From positions 1 through 48,606 of the forward strand of contig CAMWPM010000012.1 in the NCBI GenBank assembly GCA_947176235.1: a stretch of DNA of 48,606 nt. Reading direction: 5' to 3'. Of this stretch, positions 34,600-42,777 are shown in pieces. This stretch comes from an uncultured Bacteroidales bacterium (lineage in GTDB: Bacteria; Bacteroidota; Bacteroidia; Bacteroidales; Muribaculaceae). A program made the translations under genes and the position numbers. A model generated the notes under the pieces. The model was not told the origin of the DNA. It searched no databases and saw only the letters and a program-made list of their open reading frames with translations. Position 1 is the stretch's first letter; each line of letters starts with the position of its first letter.

Positions 34600-34848
34600 A
34601 AAACCGGAAGCTTAGGGCAGTGACGACCGCCCGAAGCAATTAGTATTAGTTTGATTTAGTCCGCAATCTCCTGATAATGAGAATGGTATCTCAATTGTCA
34701 GGAGTTGAAAAGTACCCGAAAGTCACGATGGTGTATGCTTACCCTTCGGGTAACCTTAATCTGAAACTACTCTCTCGCCTTTGATTCAACCTTTCTCTCC
34801 GACCTGTCTAATTAATCTTCTGAACGTCAATATTCCGACAGACCTTAC
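34600..34848 (+). promoter_or_regulatory. Structured 5' leader upstream of UpxY-type gene
   Basis: The leader folds on paper into three consecutive hairpins: 34610-34637 (gctt-a-gggc pairing with gccc-g-aagc), 34664-34707 (ctcctga/tcaggag with inner tgaga/tctca), and 34713-34752 (tacccgaa/ttcgggta). A second hairpin (34739-34753, ttaccc-ttc-gggtaa) is mutually exclusive with the third. Such alternative pairing is typical of attenuators. UpxY proteins are known to act on the 5' leaders of capsule operons in Bacteroides, so this leader is the likely target. No clear T-tract follows, so it is not a simple terminator. Confidence 0.6.
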
Positions 34849-35379
34849 ATGAAACCTGACGAAGAAGCATGGTTTGTGATGCGCGCGATCTATCGCAGCG
34901 AGACCGCCATGGCTGACAAGCTGATTGCAGCAGGCATGAACGTTTTTCTGCCGATGGAGCAACGCATCGAACAACGCAACGGCGTCAATAAGCGCATCGA
35001 ATCCCCGGTGCTGAGCGGAGTGGTGTTTGTCAAAGCCACGATGCGGGAGCTGAAACCTATAATGGAGCTTAACTCCCGGTTGCAATACACTTACCGCCGC
35101 GGATCGACCGCCCACGATCCCCTCGTGGTGCCGGAACGCCAGATGACTGACTTCATCCGTGCGGTCGAGACAGCAGAGCACCCACTCTATCTCACCCCTG
35201 ACGAACTCGATCTGAAAGCAGGAACGAAGGTGAGAATGATCGATGGTCCGCTAAAGGGTGTGGAAGGAACGTTCCAGAGGGTGAAAGGGAGGCGCTCGCG
35301 CCGATTGGTAGTCACCATCCCGTCGATGCTGTCGGTGGCTGTGGAAGTGCAGCCCGACTTTGTGGAAGTGATAAAGTGA
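34849..35379 (+). CDS. UpxY-family transcription antiterminator (NusG paralogue)
   Basis: The 176-residue protein has a NusG N-terminal domain (about 6-108; WFVMRAIYRSETAMADKL, VLSGVVFVKA) and a KOW motif (about 124-145; GTKVRMIDGPLKGVEG). This is the layout of UpxY regulators that begin capsular polysaccharide operons in Bacteroides and prevent premature termination in the leader. No UpxZ-type inhibitor gene is adjacent. It is the first gene of the exopolysaccharide operon, 58 bp before the TolC-like gene. Confidence 0.88.
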   Translation: MKPDEEAWFVMRAIYRSETAMADKLIAAGMNVFLPMEQRIEQRNGVNKRIESPVLSGVVFVKATMRELKPIMELNSRLQYTYRRGSTAHDPLVVPERQMTDFIRAVETAEHPLYLTPDELDLKAGTKVRMIDGPLKGVEGTFQRVKGRRSRRLVVTIPSMLSVAVEVQPDFVEVIK

Positions 35380-35437
35380 GTCTCTCCGTAAGAAAACTGA
35401 TTATTCCGTATTTCAGCAAGATATTTTCCCCAACTTA

Positions 35438-36937
35438 ATGAAAAAACCATTCATCTCCATATTTCTGGCACTCTCAATAGCCTCAATGTCCCTTCAGGCG
35501 CTTGCCAAGGGCGATGCTTCTGCATCCGGGGCATTGAATTCGGAGGCGATTGCCCAGGCGTTCGGCGTCGAATCGCCGGCTGCGGTTTCGGCTCCCCAGA
35601 ATCAGGTGGTGCGTCGTCCTGGTCAGTCGGAAGCCGTGGCAAAGGGCCGACCCGAAGGCCCTCAGGCATTTTCGCTCATCGATCGCTTCGATCGTCAGTT
35701 CGTCCGCCTCGACTCGCTGATTTTCCGCTCGTCGGTCTTTCCGTCGGTAGTCGTGCTCCCGGAGATTGACTCTACAGAGGTCAACACTGACGAACTCGAC
35801 AAGGCTCTTGCCAATGAAGCACGTGCGAGGGTGCGCGAAATGAAGGGCAACACGGGTCTGAGCGTGTCGGGTCAGGCTTATTACCGCATCGACAATCCCA
35901 TCATCATCGACAACGACGATGACGACCGCCCCGGCACTTACGACATAAAAGCTCAGCTTGAAGTGCGCTGGTCCATCTTCCAGATGAATCTCTTCCATCG
36001 CAAGGGAAAAGAACGTGCCATCAACATTCAGCAGCAGATCGAGCATAACCTCGTGAAGAAAGAGCTCCTGAGCACCGCATTCGCCGATAACTACCGAATT
36101 ATCGACATCTACTATCAGGGTCTGCTCTCCGGACTGCTTCACGAGCGACTTGAGAACATGAACGTGCTCATCGACGCCCGCACCTATCTCGCCGACATCG
36201 AGGCAAACGCCGGTTCTGATCTCCTCGGATTGCTCAAGGACCGTGCCGACATAGAGCGCCAGATAGCCAACATGGATCTGGAGGCTCAGAGCCAGAAGCG
36301 CTACCCCCGCTTCGAGAGCGTCACGATCGAAGTTGACACCGTGGCACTTTTCGACTATATCCTCAACGGCAATCTTGATGTGCTGACGATCGACCGCCGC
36401 ATAGAGCTGTCGAAGCAGGAGGGGAAAAATCTTAGCTACTGGGACGGCGTGGAGCTTGCTCCGTTCGCCCGCTACAGCCACTACATCGCAGGCGTCTACG
36501 TACGTTCCACGGCTCTCGACGCCGGTGTGACGGTGAAATTCCCGATCTCGTCCACCACATCGCGCCGTCGCAAGACGTTCGAGGCGACCTCGCGCCTGCA
36601 GGAAGCCCGCCGCGACGTCCTCATCAATCAGCTTCATCACGAGATGATGCTCCGCATCGCCGAGATCTACCGAATCAATTCGGCTATCCGGCTGCAATAC
36701 GACAACGCCATTGAGCTCCGCGACTATCTGCGCCAGCGCACAGAGATGTTTCAGAGCTTCAGCGGCAGCTACAACCGCTTTCTCCGCATGCGCGACTACG
36801 AAGTGTATATGCACGAAGTGGAACGTGTGATCAATCTTCAATATAATCTTGAGAAATCCCTGATGGCATTGCAGCAGCTCATCGGCGACCGTTCGATCCT
36901 CGATTTCTGTCAGATCACCCCTCTCGCCGCCCTGTAA
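35438..36937 (+). CDS. TolC-like outer-membrane protein of exopolysaccharide export
   Basis: The 499-residue protein has a signal peptide (about 1-23, cleavage after LALA-type end) and long helical, heptad-rich stretches (about 180-270 and 380-490; HERLENMNVLIDARTYLADIEANAG). These are separated by beta-like segments, as in the TolC outer-membrane-factor fold. A residue run NPIIIDNDDDDRP near 152-165 is very acidic. It lies 16 bp before the HlyD-like adaptor gene, which is the usual partner of such channels. The TolC assignment is structural, not by a close match, so moderate. It would form the outer-membrane exit for the polysaccharide. Confidence 0.7.
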   Translation: MKKPFISIFLALSIASMSLQALAKGDASASGALNSEAIAQAFGVESPAAVSAPQNQVVRRPGQSEAVAKGRPEGPQAFSLIDRFDRQFVRLDSLIFRSSVFPSVVVLPEIDSTEVNTDELDKALANEARARVREMKGNTGLSVSGQAYYRIDNPIIIDNDDDDRPGTYDIKAQLEVRWSIFQMNLFHRKGKERAINIQQQIEHNLVKKELLSTAFADNYRIIDIYYQGLLSGLLHERLENMNVLIDARTYLADIEANAGSDLLGLLKDRADIERQIANMDLEAQSQKRYPRFESVTIEVDTVALFDYILNGNLDVLTIDRRIELSKQEGKNLSYWDGVELAPFARYSHYIAGVYVRSTALDAGVTVKFPISSTTSRRRKTFEATSRLQEARRDVLINQLHHEMMLRIAEIYRINSAIRLQYDNAIELRDYLRQRTEMFQSFSGSYNRFLRMRDYEVYMHEVERVINLQYNLEKSLMALQQLIGDRSILDFCQITPLAAL

Positions 36938-36953
36938 TCCACACCAACCGATC

Positions 36954-38285
36954 ATGAAGAATTTTACCTATCGCTCACTTGAGGAAAAAGAGAACATTGA
37001 GGAGATACTACGGCAACGTAAACGTCGACTCAACCGTCAGCAGGTGATCTCAGGCACCATCCTTGTGGTGCTCATCGCCATCGTGGCGCTCTACTACGGC
37101 AACCGCGTGTACTACACAGTGTTTGACGGCTACGTGCACCTCGACGTCAACCGGGTACGCACGCCTTTCGACATCTATCTCGACTCAGTGTATGTGGAGA
37201 CAGGCGACCTGGTGTTCCCCGGCGACACGCTCTACAGCTACTATTCGATGGACTATCTGCGCCAGCGCTCCTCGCTGAGCGACGAGCCGGGAATCGTGGC
37301 GCGCAACCGCGACTATCAGCTCCGCTACAACAATGCCCGCCAGAATCTCTCGATCCTCTCCAACACGATCACTCAGCTGCGCGCCCAGCTTGCCGAAATC
37401 GACATCAACATCAATTTCGGTCTTGCCGACCGCCAGCAGAAGCTATCGCTTGAGCGACAGCTCGCCGATGCCCAGGCGCGCATGAGGGCGCAGAGAGCGG
37501 AAGTGGAGACCCTCGCCCGCGCCATCGACGACACCCGTCCGCGCGGCGACCTTCTCGCCACCAAGGACACGACGGCGCAGCGAACTATGATCTACGATGA
37601 CTTCCGCTCCACATATCTGCGCAACTCTGTGAGCTATGCAGTGGCGAGCGACTCCTCGATCATCGTCAACGTACTCGCCCCCGAGCACATGATCTTCTTC
37701 GAGAAAGAAGAGATAATCACCATGCAGCACCTCAACCTGCAGGCAAACAACCTTCAGGTGGTGGGCTTCATACCTGTTGACAAGATGGACCGTGTGACCA
37801 ACAACACCAAGGCGGAGATTATTGCCAATGACGACGTGTCGTTCCGCGCCCACATGTCGATGCTCGGTGTCCGCACTCAGGTCATCCCCGAGAACCTGCG
37901 AAGTTACTTCAGCAAGCAGAACGTAGCGGTGATAGCCATCTTCGACGTGAACGAAGGGCAGCGCATCCCCTTCTGGAGTGTTGCCTCCGGACTCCCCGTC
38001 ACCATCCGTGTCAAGAACTTCGACATCTGGGGTCACGAAGAGGATCCGAACGATTATCTGTGGTTCACGACAGGCGAGGGCCTGACCAACGAATCGCTGA
38101 AGTTCCACTTCCAGAAGACCCACAGCAAGTATGTGGATACTCCGGATGAAGAAGTCAACGCCATCTTCCCGTGGAGCCGCAACCGTCAGGGCGCCGACTC
38201 TACCAAGACCAAAGTACCGGCTGACACGGCTGCCGCCAAAGCCTCCGCCCCCGCGGCACGCGCCGAGCAGAAGGAGACCCGCTAA
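36954..38285 (+). CDS. HlyD/Alg44-like periplasmic adaptor
   Basis: The 443-residue protein has a short basic cytoplasmic head (about 1-30, LRQRKRRLNRQQ), one membrane helix (about 31-50, GTILVVLIAIVALYYG) and a periplasmic part. The first lipoyl half (VRTPFDIYLDSVYVETGDLVFPGDTL, about 67-92) and a coiled-coil hairpin (about 110-185) are followed by the second lipoyl half and beta-barrel (about 230-340). This is the membrane-fusion-protein design, as in Alg44 without its PilZ domain. The tail is Ala/Pro-rich. It would bridge the GT2 synthase and the TolC-like channel. Confidence 0.8.
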   Translation: MKNFTYRSLEEKENIEEILRQRKRRLNRQQVISGTILVVLIAIVALYYGNRVYYTVFDGYVHLDVNRVRTPFDIYLDSVYVETGDLVFPGDTLYSYYSMDYLRQRSSLSDEPGIVARNRDYQLRYNNARQNLSILSNTITQLRAQLAEIDININFGLADRQQKLSLERQLADAQARMRAQRAEVETLARAIDDTRPRGDLLATKDTTAQRTMIYDDFRSTYLRNSVSYAVASDSSIIVNVLAPEHMIFFEKEEIITMQHLNLQANNLQVVGFIPVDKMDRVTNNTKAEIIANDDVSFRAHMSMLGVRTQVIPENLRSYFSKQNVAVIAIFDVNEGQRIPFWSVASGLPVTIRVKNFDIWGHEEDPNDYLWFTTGEGLTNESLKFHFQKTHSKYVDTPDEEVNAIFPWSRNRQGADSTKTKVPADTAAAKASAPAARAEQKETR

Positions 38286-38324
38286 CCATCCCACCCACCT
38301 CACCGACCAATCAAGGGTTAAAAC

Positions 38325-39764
38325 ATGCCACAACCTATACAACATAAGGAGACGCCACGATACGAGATCGTGACCAACGTCAACCGCCGCCGCATCCTTG
38401 TCGTGAACGAAGTGATCGACATCGACCGCGAGGACGGGATTGAATTCGAGGATTTCGACGCCATCTTCATCAACGTGAAAGGCGGACTGCAGGAATCGAA
38501 CATGCTTGCCATACGTCTGGCTTCGCCGCTTCTTTCAGAGAAATGCCGTTTCAAGCCCTGCTACGTCTCGTCGCGCCTCGAGAAATGGATGTGGAAGGCG
38601 GAGGTGATCACCGACGGCTATGCCCGTTCGCCCTTCGACACCCGAGTGGCTGAAGGCATCGAGGACATATATATAAATATGCGCCGCCTCAACTTCATGC
38701 TCGGTACCGACCCGGTGATGACGCACGCCGAGGAGCTCTTCCGCCTCTGCCGCTACGCCATCTCGCGCGGCAACTACACGTTCTCTTCCCACCCCACTCC
38801 GGGACTGAGCACCGGCTACATGCTCCTCTATTATTATACAATGTGGTACGAGAACCAGGAGCTGCTTCAGAACGACGAGCGTACCTACTTCCATAATCAG
38901 CTCATCAAGCATGGCTACATACGCCGCACCCGATTCCTCGACCGCGTGCACGTCTGTCCCCACTGCCACCGCTCCCACCTACTTTTCTTCGAGTCGTGCC
39001 CCAAGTGCCACTCGTCCAACCTGCGTCAGGAGCCGATCATCCACCACTTCCGCTGCGCCAACGTGTCGCCGCAGTCATCCTACGAGTGGGACGGCGAGCT
39101 GAAATGTCCCAAGTGCAACCGAATGCTCCATCATATCGGCGTCGACTATGACAAACCGTCGACCGTCTACACATGCAGCGAGTGCGAGCACTCATTCATG
39201 TACCCCGACATGCGCGTGACGTGCACATCCTCACGCAAACAGCTTACTACCGACGAGCTCATCCCCATCGACATCGAGGAGTACGAGTTCACGCCCGAAG
39301 GCATCAAGGCTTTCGCCGCCAACGACATCGTGCGCACCATCAATCAGGTAGGATTCTACGGCTTCTCGTCGATGCGCGACTTCGAGGACTATATCCGCGA
39401 ATTCGCACGTAACGAGGAGACCTCCCGCGATGACGTGCTCATCGTGATCCGATTCTTCGTCCACGACCCTGTGCCCGACGATGTGTTCCTCTATGACAAC
39501 GTACCCCCGATCGTGAAGGCGATGCGCCGCTTCTTCAACTACAAGAGCGCGATGTGGGGTAACAACTACTACTTCCTCCACCGTGTGCGCGAAGGCTCAA
39601 TCGCCATCGAGCAGAACCACATGGAGTACGAGCTCAAATCCGAGATGTCCGACTACCAGCAGGTGTCGCCCGGCTTTGACTTCTCTCTGATCTCATCCCA
39701 GGTGTTCCACCCCAACCATGATCCCGACCAGTTCATCGAGACACTTGAGGAGGACCGCCACTGA
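38325..39764 (+). CDS. Zinc-ribbon (TackOD1-like) protein of the exopolysaccharide operon
   Basis: The 479-residue protein is cytosolic by composition (no signal or membrane segment). Residues 205-292 carry four CxxC pairs (Cys211/214, 225/228, 261/264, 284/287) plus Cys244 in the block HHFRC. The block CPKCNRMLHHIGVDYDKP is characteristic of the TackOD1 output domain described for thaumarchaeal and some bacterial signalling proteins. The N-terminal 200 residues are unassigned; they may include a receiver-like alpha/beta fold (IFINVKGG). Position between adaptor and synthase suggests control of polymerisation. It has no GGDEF or PilZ domain. Domain naming is from pattern memory, so moderate; zinc binding is well supported. 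Confidence 0.7.
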   Translation: MPQPIQHKETPRYEIVTNVNRRRILVVNEVIDIDREDGIEFEDFDAIFINVKGGLQESNMLAIRLASPLLSEKCRFKPCYVSSRLEKWMWKAEVITDGYARSPFDTRVAEGIEDIYINMRRLNFMLGTDPVMTHAEELFRLCRYAISRGNYTFSSHPTPGLSTGYMLLYYYTMWYENQELLQNDERTYFHNQLIKHGYIRRTRFLDRVHVCPHCHRSHLLFFESCPKCHSSNLRQEPIIHHFRCANVSPQSSYEWDGELKCPKCNRMLHHIGVDYDKPSTVYTCSECEHSFMYPDMRVTCTSSRKQLTTDELIPIDIEEYEFTPEGIKAFAANDIVRTINQVGFYGFSSMRDFEDYIREFARNEETSRDDVLIVIRFFVHDPVPDDVFLYDNVPPIVKAMRRFFNYKSAMWGNNYYFLHRVREGSIAIEQNHMEYELKSEMSDYQQVSPGFDFSLISSQVFHPNHDPDQFIETLEEDRH

Positions 39765-39864
39765 TCCCTGACTACCCTCTACGGTGCCCGCGGCGGCGCC
39801 GACCGAAACTGCCGCACCGATCATTCACTCTCTCTACACATATATATAATATAAGGAAACCAAG

Positions 39865-41205
39865 ATGACCCTTTGGATCAACATACTCGACTATGCCTTT
39901 GAGGTAATCGACGACATACACTCCGTGTTCACCGCCAACCTGCGCTGGAGCGAGGCGATCAATCTCTTCTGGTTTCTGATTTTCATTGAGTTTCCGCGCT
40001 ATTACATGCTCGACATCATTGTAGCCTTCCGCTACAATATGACCTACCGCAAGCGCCGTGCCCGTCAGGCAGTGGCGCGCCGACAGCTTTACATAGAGCG
40101 TCCGCTGGTCACGATTCTCGCCCCCGGCAAGAATGAGGGAAAGCAGATCTACAAGCTCGTGAAAACTCTGCGCGAACAGACCTATCAGAACTACGAAATC
40201 ATCATCGTCGACGACGGATCGGACGACGCCACTCCGCTCATCTGCCGCGACTTACAGAAAGCCGGATATATCCACAAATTTTTCCGCAACATCGACCGCG
40301 GCGGAAAGGCGAGTGCTGCCAACTACGGCGCCTATCACGCCAACGGCAAATATCTGGTGCACCTCGACGCCGACTCGTCGCTTGACCGCGACGCCATCGA
40401 AAAGATCCTCCTGCCGTTCTACTACGACCGTAAGATCAAGGGTGTGGGCGGATGCGTCAAGGTGCGCAACACCGGTGAATCCTTCTGCGCAGCGATGCAG
40501 ACCATCGAATATCTCAAGACCATCCAGATCGGACGTCTCGGATCGAGCATGATGGGAATCTACCACATCATCTCGGGCGCGTTCGGAGCCTTCGAGGTCG
40601 ACACACTCAAGCAGATCGGCTATTGGGACGTGGGACCGGGACTTGACGGTGACATCACGCAGAAAATCAGAAAAGCAGGCTACAAAGTCACATTCGCCCA
40701 CGATGCCATCTGCATGACCAACGTCCCTGTGACCTGGAGCGCACTCTTCAAGCAGCGCCGACGCTGGAGCAAGTCGCTCGTGCGATTCCGCTGGCGCAAA
40801 CACCGCGACATCCTAATGCCCAATAAGAACTTCAATTTCCTTAACTGGGCTTCGAACATGGAGAATATCGTCTACGATTTCATCCTCAACTACGTCTGGC
40901 TTTTCTACATCATCGGACTCTTCTTCGCGAGTGCCGACCGACTCATCGAGGTAGTGCTAATCGCGTTGATCATCCGCTGGACGCTTTCGCTGATCTCCTT
41001 CTCCTGCATCATGTCGGTGTCGGAGCGATGGCGTGAAGAAAAATATCTCGCAGGCTACCTCCTGCTCAACACGTTCTACACAGGCTACTTCATCCGCCTG
41101 ACCCGACTCGTCGCCCACACCGAGGAACTCTTCTTCCGCACCTCCTATAAGGATCCGTGGAACCCCGAAAAGACCTCGCAGGTGGCGCAGATCGAAGGCT
41201 CCTGA
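39865..41205 (+). CDS. Processive GT2 polysaccharide synthase
   Basis: The 446-residue inner-membrane protein is a family-2 glycosyltransferase. An N-terminal membrane helix (about 32-56) is followed by the GT-A domain with the donor-binding VDDGSDD (115-121), HLDAD (167-171), an acceptor/base region GPGLDGDITQ (257-266) and the processivity motif QRRRW (297-301). Two or more further membrane helices follow (about 328-375, 385-410). This is the topology of Alg8, BcsA or HasA-type synthases that polymerise and translocate a sugar chain. The C-terminus ends in a hydrophilic segment. Sugar specificity is not readable from motifs. Confidence 0.88.
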   Translation: MTLWINILDYAFEVIDDIHSVFTANLRWSEAINLFWFLIFIEFPRYYMLDIIVAFRYNMTYRKRRARQAVARRQLYIERPLVTILAPGKNEGKQIYKLVKTLREQTYQNYEIIIVDDGSDDATPLICRDLQKAGYIHKFFRNIDRGGKASAANYGAYHANGKYLVHLDADSSLDRDAIEKILLPFYYDRKIKGVGGCVKVRNTGESFCAAMQTIEYLKTIQIGRLGSSMMGIYHIISGAFGAFEVDTLKQIGYWDVGPGLDGDITQKIRKAGYKVTFAHDAICMTNVPVTWSALFKQRRRWSKSLVRFRWRKHRDILMPNKNFNFLNWASNMENIVYDFILNYVWLFYIIGLFFASADRLIEVVLIALIIRWTLSLISFSCIMSVSERWREEKYLAGYLLLNTFYTGYFIRLTRLVAHTEELFFRTSYKDPWNPEKTSQVAQIEGS

Positions 41206-41312
41206 TCCCTCAGCCGGGTCAGCGCCACCGCCTCCACCGGGGCTGCCTACCGCCGCCCCTTATTCCTCTCCCTCAGCAGCCTATGCTTCTTGCCTAAACC
41301 TAACTAACCATA

Positions 41313-42632
41313 ATGAACCCATCAGAAAATACTACAGGACAGATTGTCACCGCGCCGCCGGTGCCCGATATCAGCATCGGAGTGATCGGACTCGGCTACG
41401 TCGGTCTGCCACTTGCCTGTCTGTTCGCATCGAAGTATCCTGTCACGGGATTTGACCTGTCCAAATCACGTGTCGAAGCACTGAAAATCGGGGATGATGC
41501 CACACGCGAGGCGTCGCCCATACGCCTTCGCCGCGCTCTTGACTCCGGAATGCGTCTCACCACTGAGGCAGCCGACCTCGCCGGGTGCAACTTCTTCATT
41601 GTCGCGGTGCCCACGCCCGTCGACGACGCCAATGCCCCCGACCTCACATGCGTCCTGTCGGCATCCCGGACAGTTGGCGGTGTGCTGAAAAAAGGCGACT
41701 ACGTCGTCTACGAGTCGACGGTCTATCCCGGCGTTACCGAAGATGAGTGCGTTCCCGTGCTTGAGGAGATCTCGGGTTTGAAACTCAACGAGGATTTCTT
41801 CGTGGGCTATTCGCCCGAGCGCATCAATCCCGGCGACTCAACCCATCCCGTGGAGCGAATCACCAAGATCACTTCAGGCTCGACCCCCGAAGCCGCACGA
41901 CTGATTGACCGCGTGTATGGCTCCGTGCTTCTCAACGGCACGTATCCAGCCCCCTCCATCAAGGTGGCTGAGGCTGCCAAGGTGATCGAGAACGCCCAGC
42001 GCGACGTCAACATCGCCTTCATGAACGAGCTTGCGCGCCTATGCCGTCACCTTGGCATATCGACCAACGATGTTATCGACGCCGCAGCAACGAAGTGGAA
42101 CTTCCTCGCGTTCCGCCCCGGACTCGTCGGTGGTCACTGCATCGGAGTGGATCCTTACTATCTCATCGCCTTAGGCGAGAAGATGGGGGAGGAGATGGCT
42201 CTGCTTAAGAGCGCCCGCGCCATCAACAGTTCCATGGGTCACTACGTCGCCTCGCGCGTCAACGCGCTCATGGATGCCCGCAGCCTGCCACCGGACGGTC
42301 ATGTGCTCGTCCTTGGGTTCACATTTAAGGAAAACTGCCCCGACACGCGCAACACTCGCGTGATCGACATCGTCCGCTCACTGCGCAAGTCAGGACGCCG
42401 TGTCACGGTGTTCGACCCCCACGTTGACACCGAAGTCGCCCGCCGCGAGTACGGCATCGACGTAGTGACGGATCCGGAGGCGCTGATGACCGATGCTCCA
42501 TTTGACGCCGTGGTGTATGCCGTGGCTCACGGCGACTTTCGCCGCGTGGAGATAGAGCGTCTGACGCATGTCGACTCCGTAGTCTACGACGTAAAGAACG
42601 GTCTCGCCGGCACTGCCCACGAGACACTCTGA
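41313..42632 (+). CDS. UDP-N-acetylhexosamine 6-dehydrogenase (WbpA/TviB-like)
   Basis: The 439-residue NAD-dependent enzyme oxidises C6 of a nucleotide sugar to the uronic acid. The N-terminus has the Rossmann motif IGLGYVGLPLA (25-35), the middle VYESTVYPG and VGYSPERINPGD, and the active-site Cys276 in VGGHCIGVDPYYL, followed by LGFTFKENCPDTRNTR in the C-terminal domain. The SPERINPGD and KENCPDTRNTR blocks fit the UDP-GlcNAc/GalNAc/ManNAc dehydrogenases (TviB, WbpA) rather than UDP-glucose dehydrogenase. It follows the synthase, so it probably provides the acidic monomer. No epimerase is nearby. Confidence 0.85.
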   Translation: MNPSENTTGQIVTAPPVPDISIGVIGLGYVGLPLACLFASKYPVTGFDLSKSRVEALKIGDDATREASPIRLRRALDSGMRLTTEAADLAGCNFFIVAVPTPVDDANAPDLTCVLSASRTVGGVLKKGDYVVYESTVYPGVTEDECVPVLEEISGLKLNEDFFVGYSPERINPGDSTHPVERITKITSGSTPEAARLIDRVYGSVLLNGTYPAPSIKVAEAAKVIENAQRDVNIAFMNELARLCRHLGISTNDVIDAAATKWNFLAFRPGLVGGHCIGVDPYYLIALGEKMGEEMALLKSARAINSSMGHYVASRVNALMDARSLPPDGHVLVLGFTFKENCPDTRNTRVIDIVRSLRKSGRRVTVFDPHVDTEVARREYGIDVVTDPEALMTDAPFDAVVYAVAHGDFRRVEIERLTHVDSVVYDVKNGLAGTAHETL

Positions 42633-42703
42633 AATATATTTTTTCACGCTACCCACTCATCAACATTTCTGCCCACGGGATTGCAGAACCGCGAAATCCC
42701 GGG

Positions 42704-42733
42704 CGGCTGAATCTATCAGCCGATGTGTTTTAA
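42704..42733 (+). terminator. Possible terminator/attenuator before lipoprotein gene
   Basis: A perfect 7-bp stem cggctga/tcagccg with loop atcta is followed by atgtgttttaaaa. It lies 72 bp after the dehydrogenase stop and 55 bp before the lipoprotein start, so the lipoprotein may be partly separate from the operon. Confidence 0.5.
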
Positions 42734-42777
42734 AAAATTCCTTTATTTCAATAATCTTAAAATCAGTTATTTTATCA

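Noticed and set aside
34596-34643. 15-codon leader peptide (MKNRKLRAVTTARSN) as a called gene
   Set aside because: Its ATG is only 4 bases after the -7 box, so it may not be transcribed. It is noted under the leader finding but not called as a gene.
35483-36955. 490-codon antisense frame over the TolC-like gene
   Set aside because: The forward frame has a signal peptide, heptad pattern and operon spacing. The reverse product is valine- and histidine-rich with no fold signal, as expected from mirrored codons.
39782-39819. GC-rich inverted repeat between the zinc-ribbon and GT2 genes
   Set aside because: Only a 6-bp outer stem is perfect and no T-tract follows. It could be an mRNA-processing hairpin, but the evidence is too thin.
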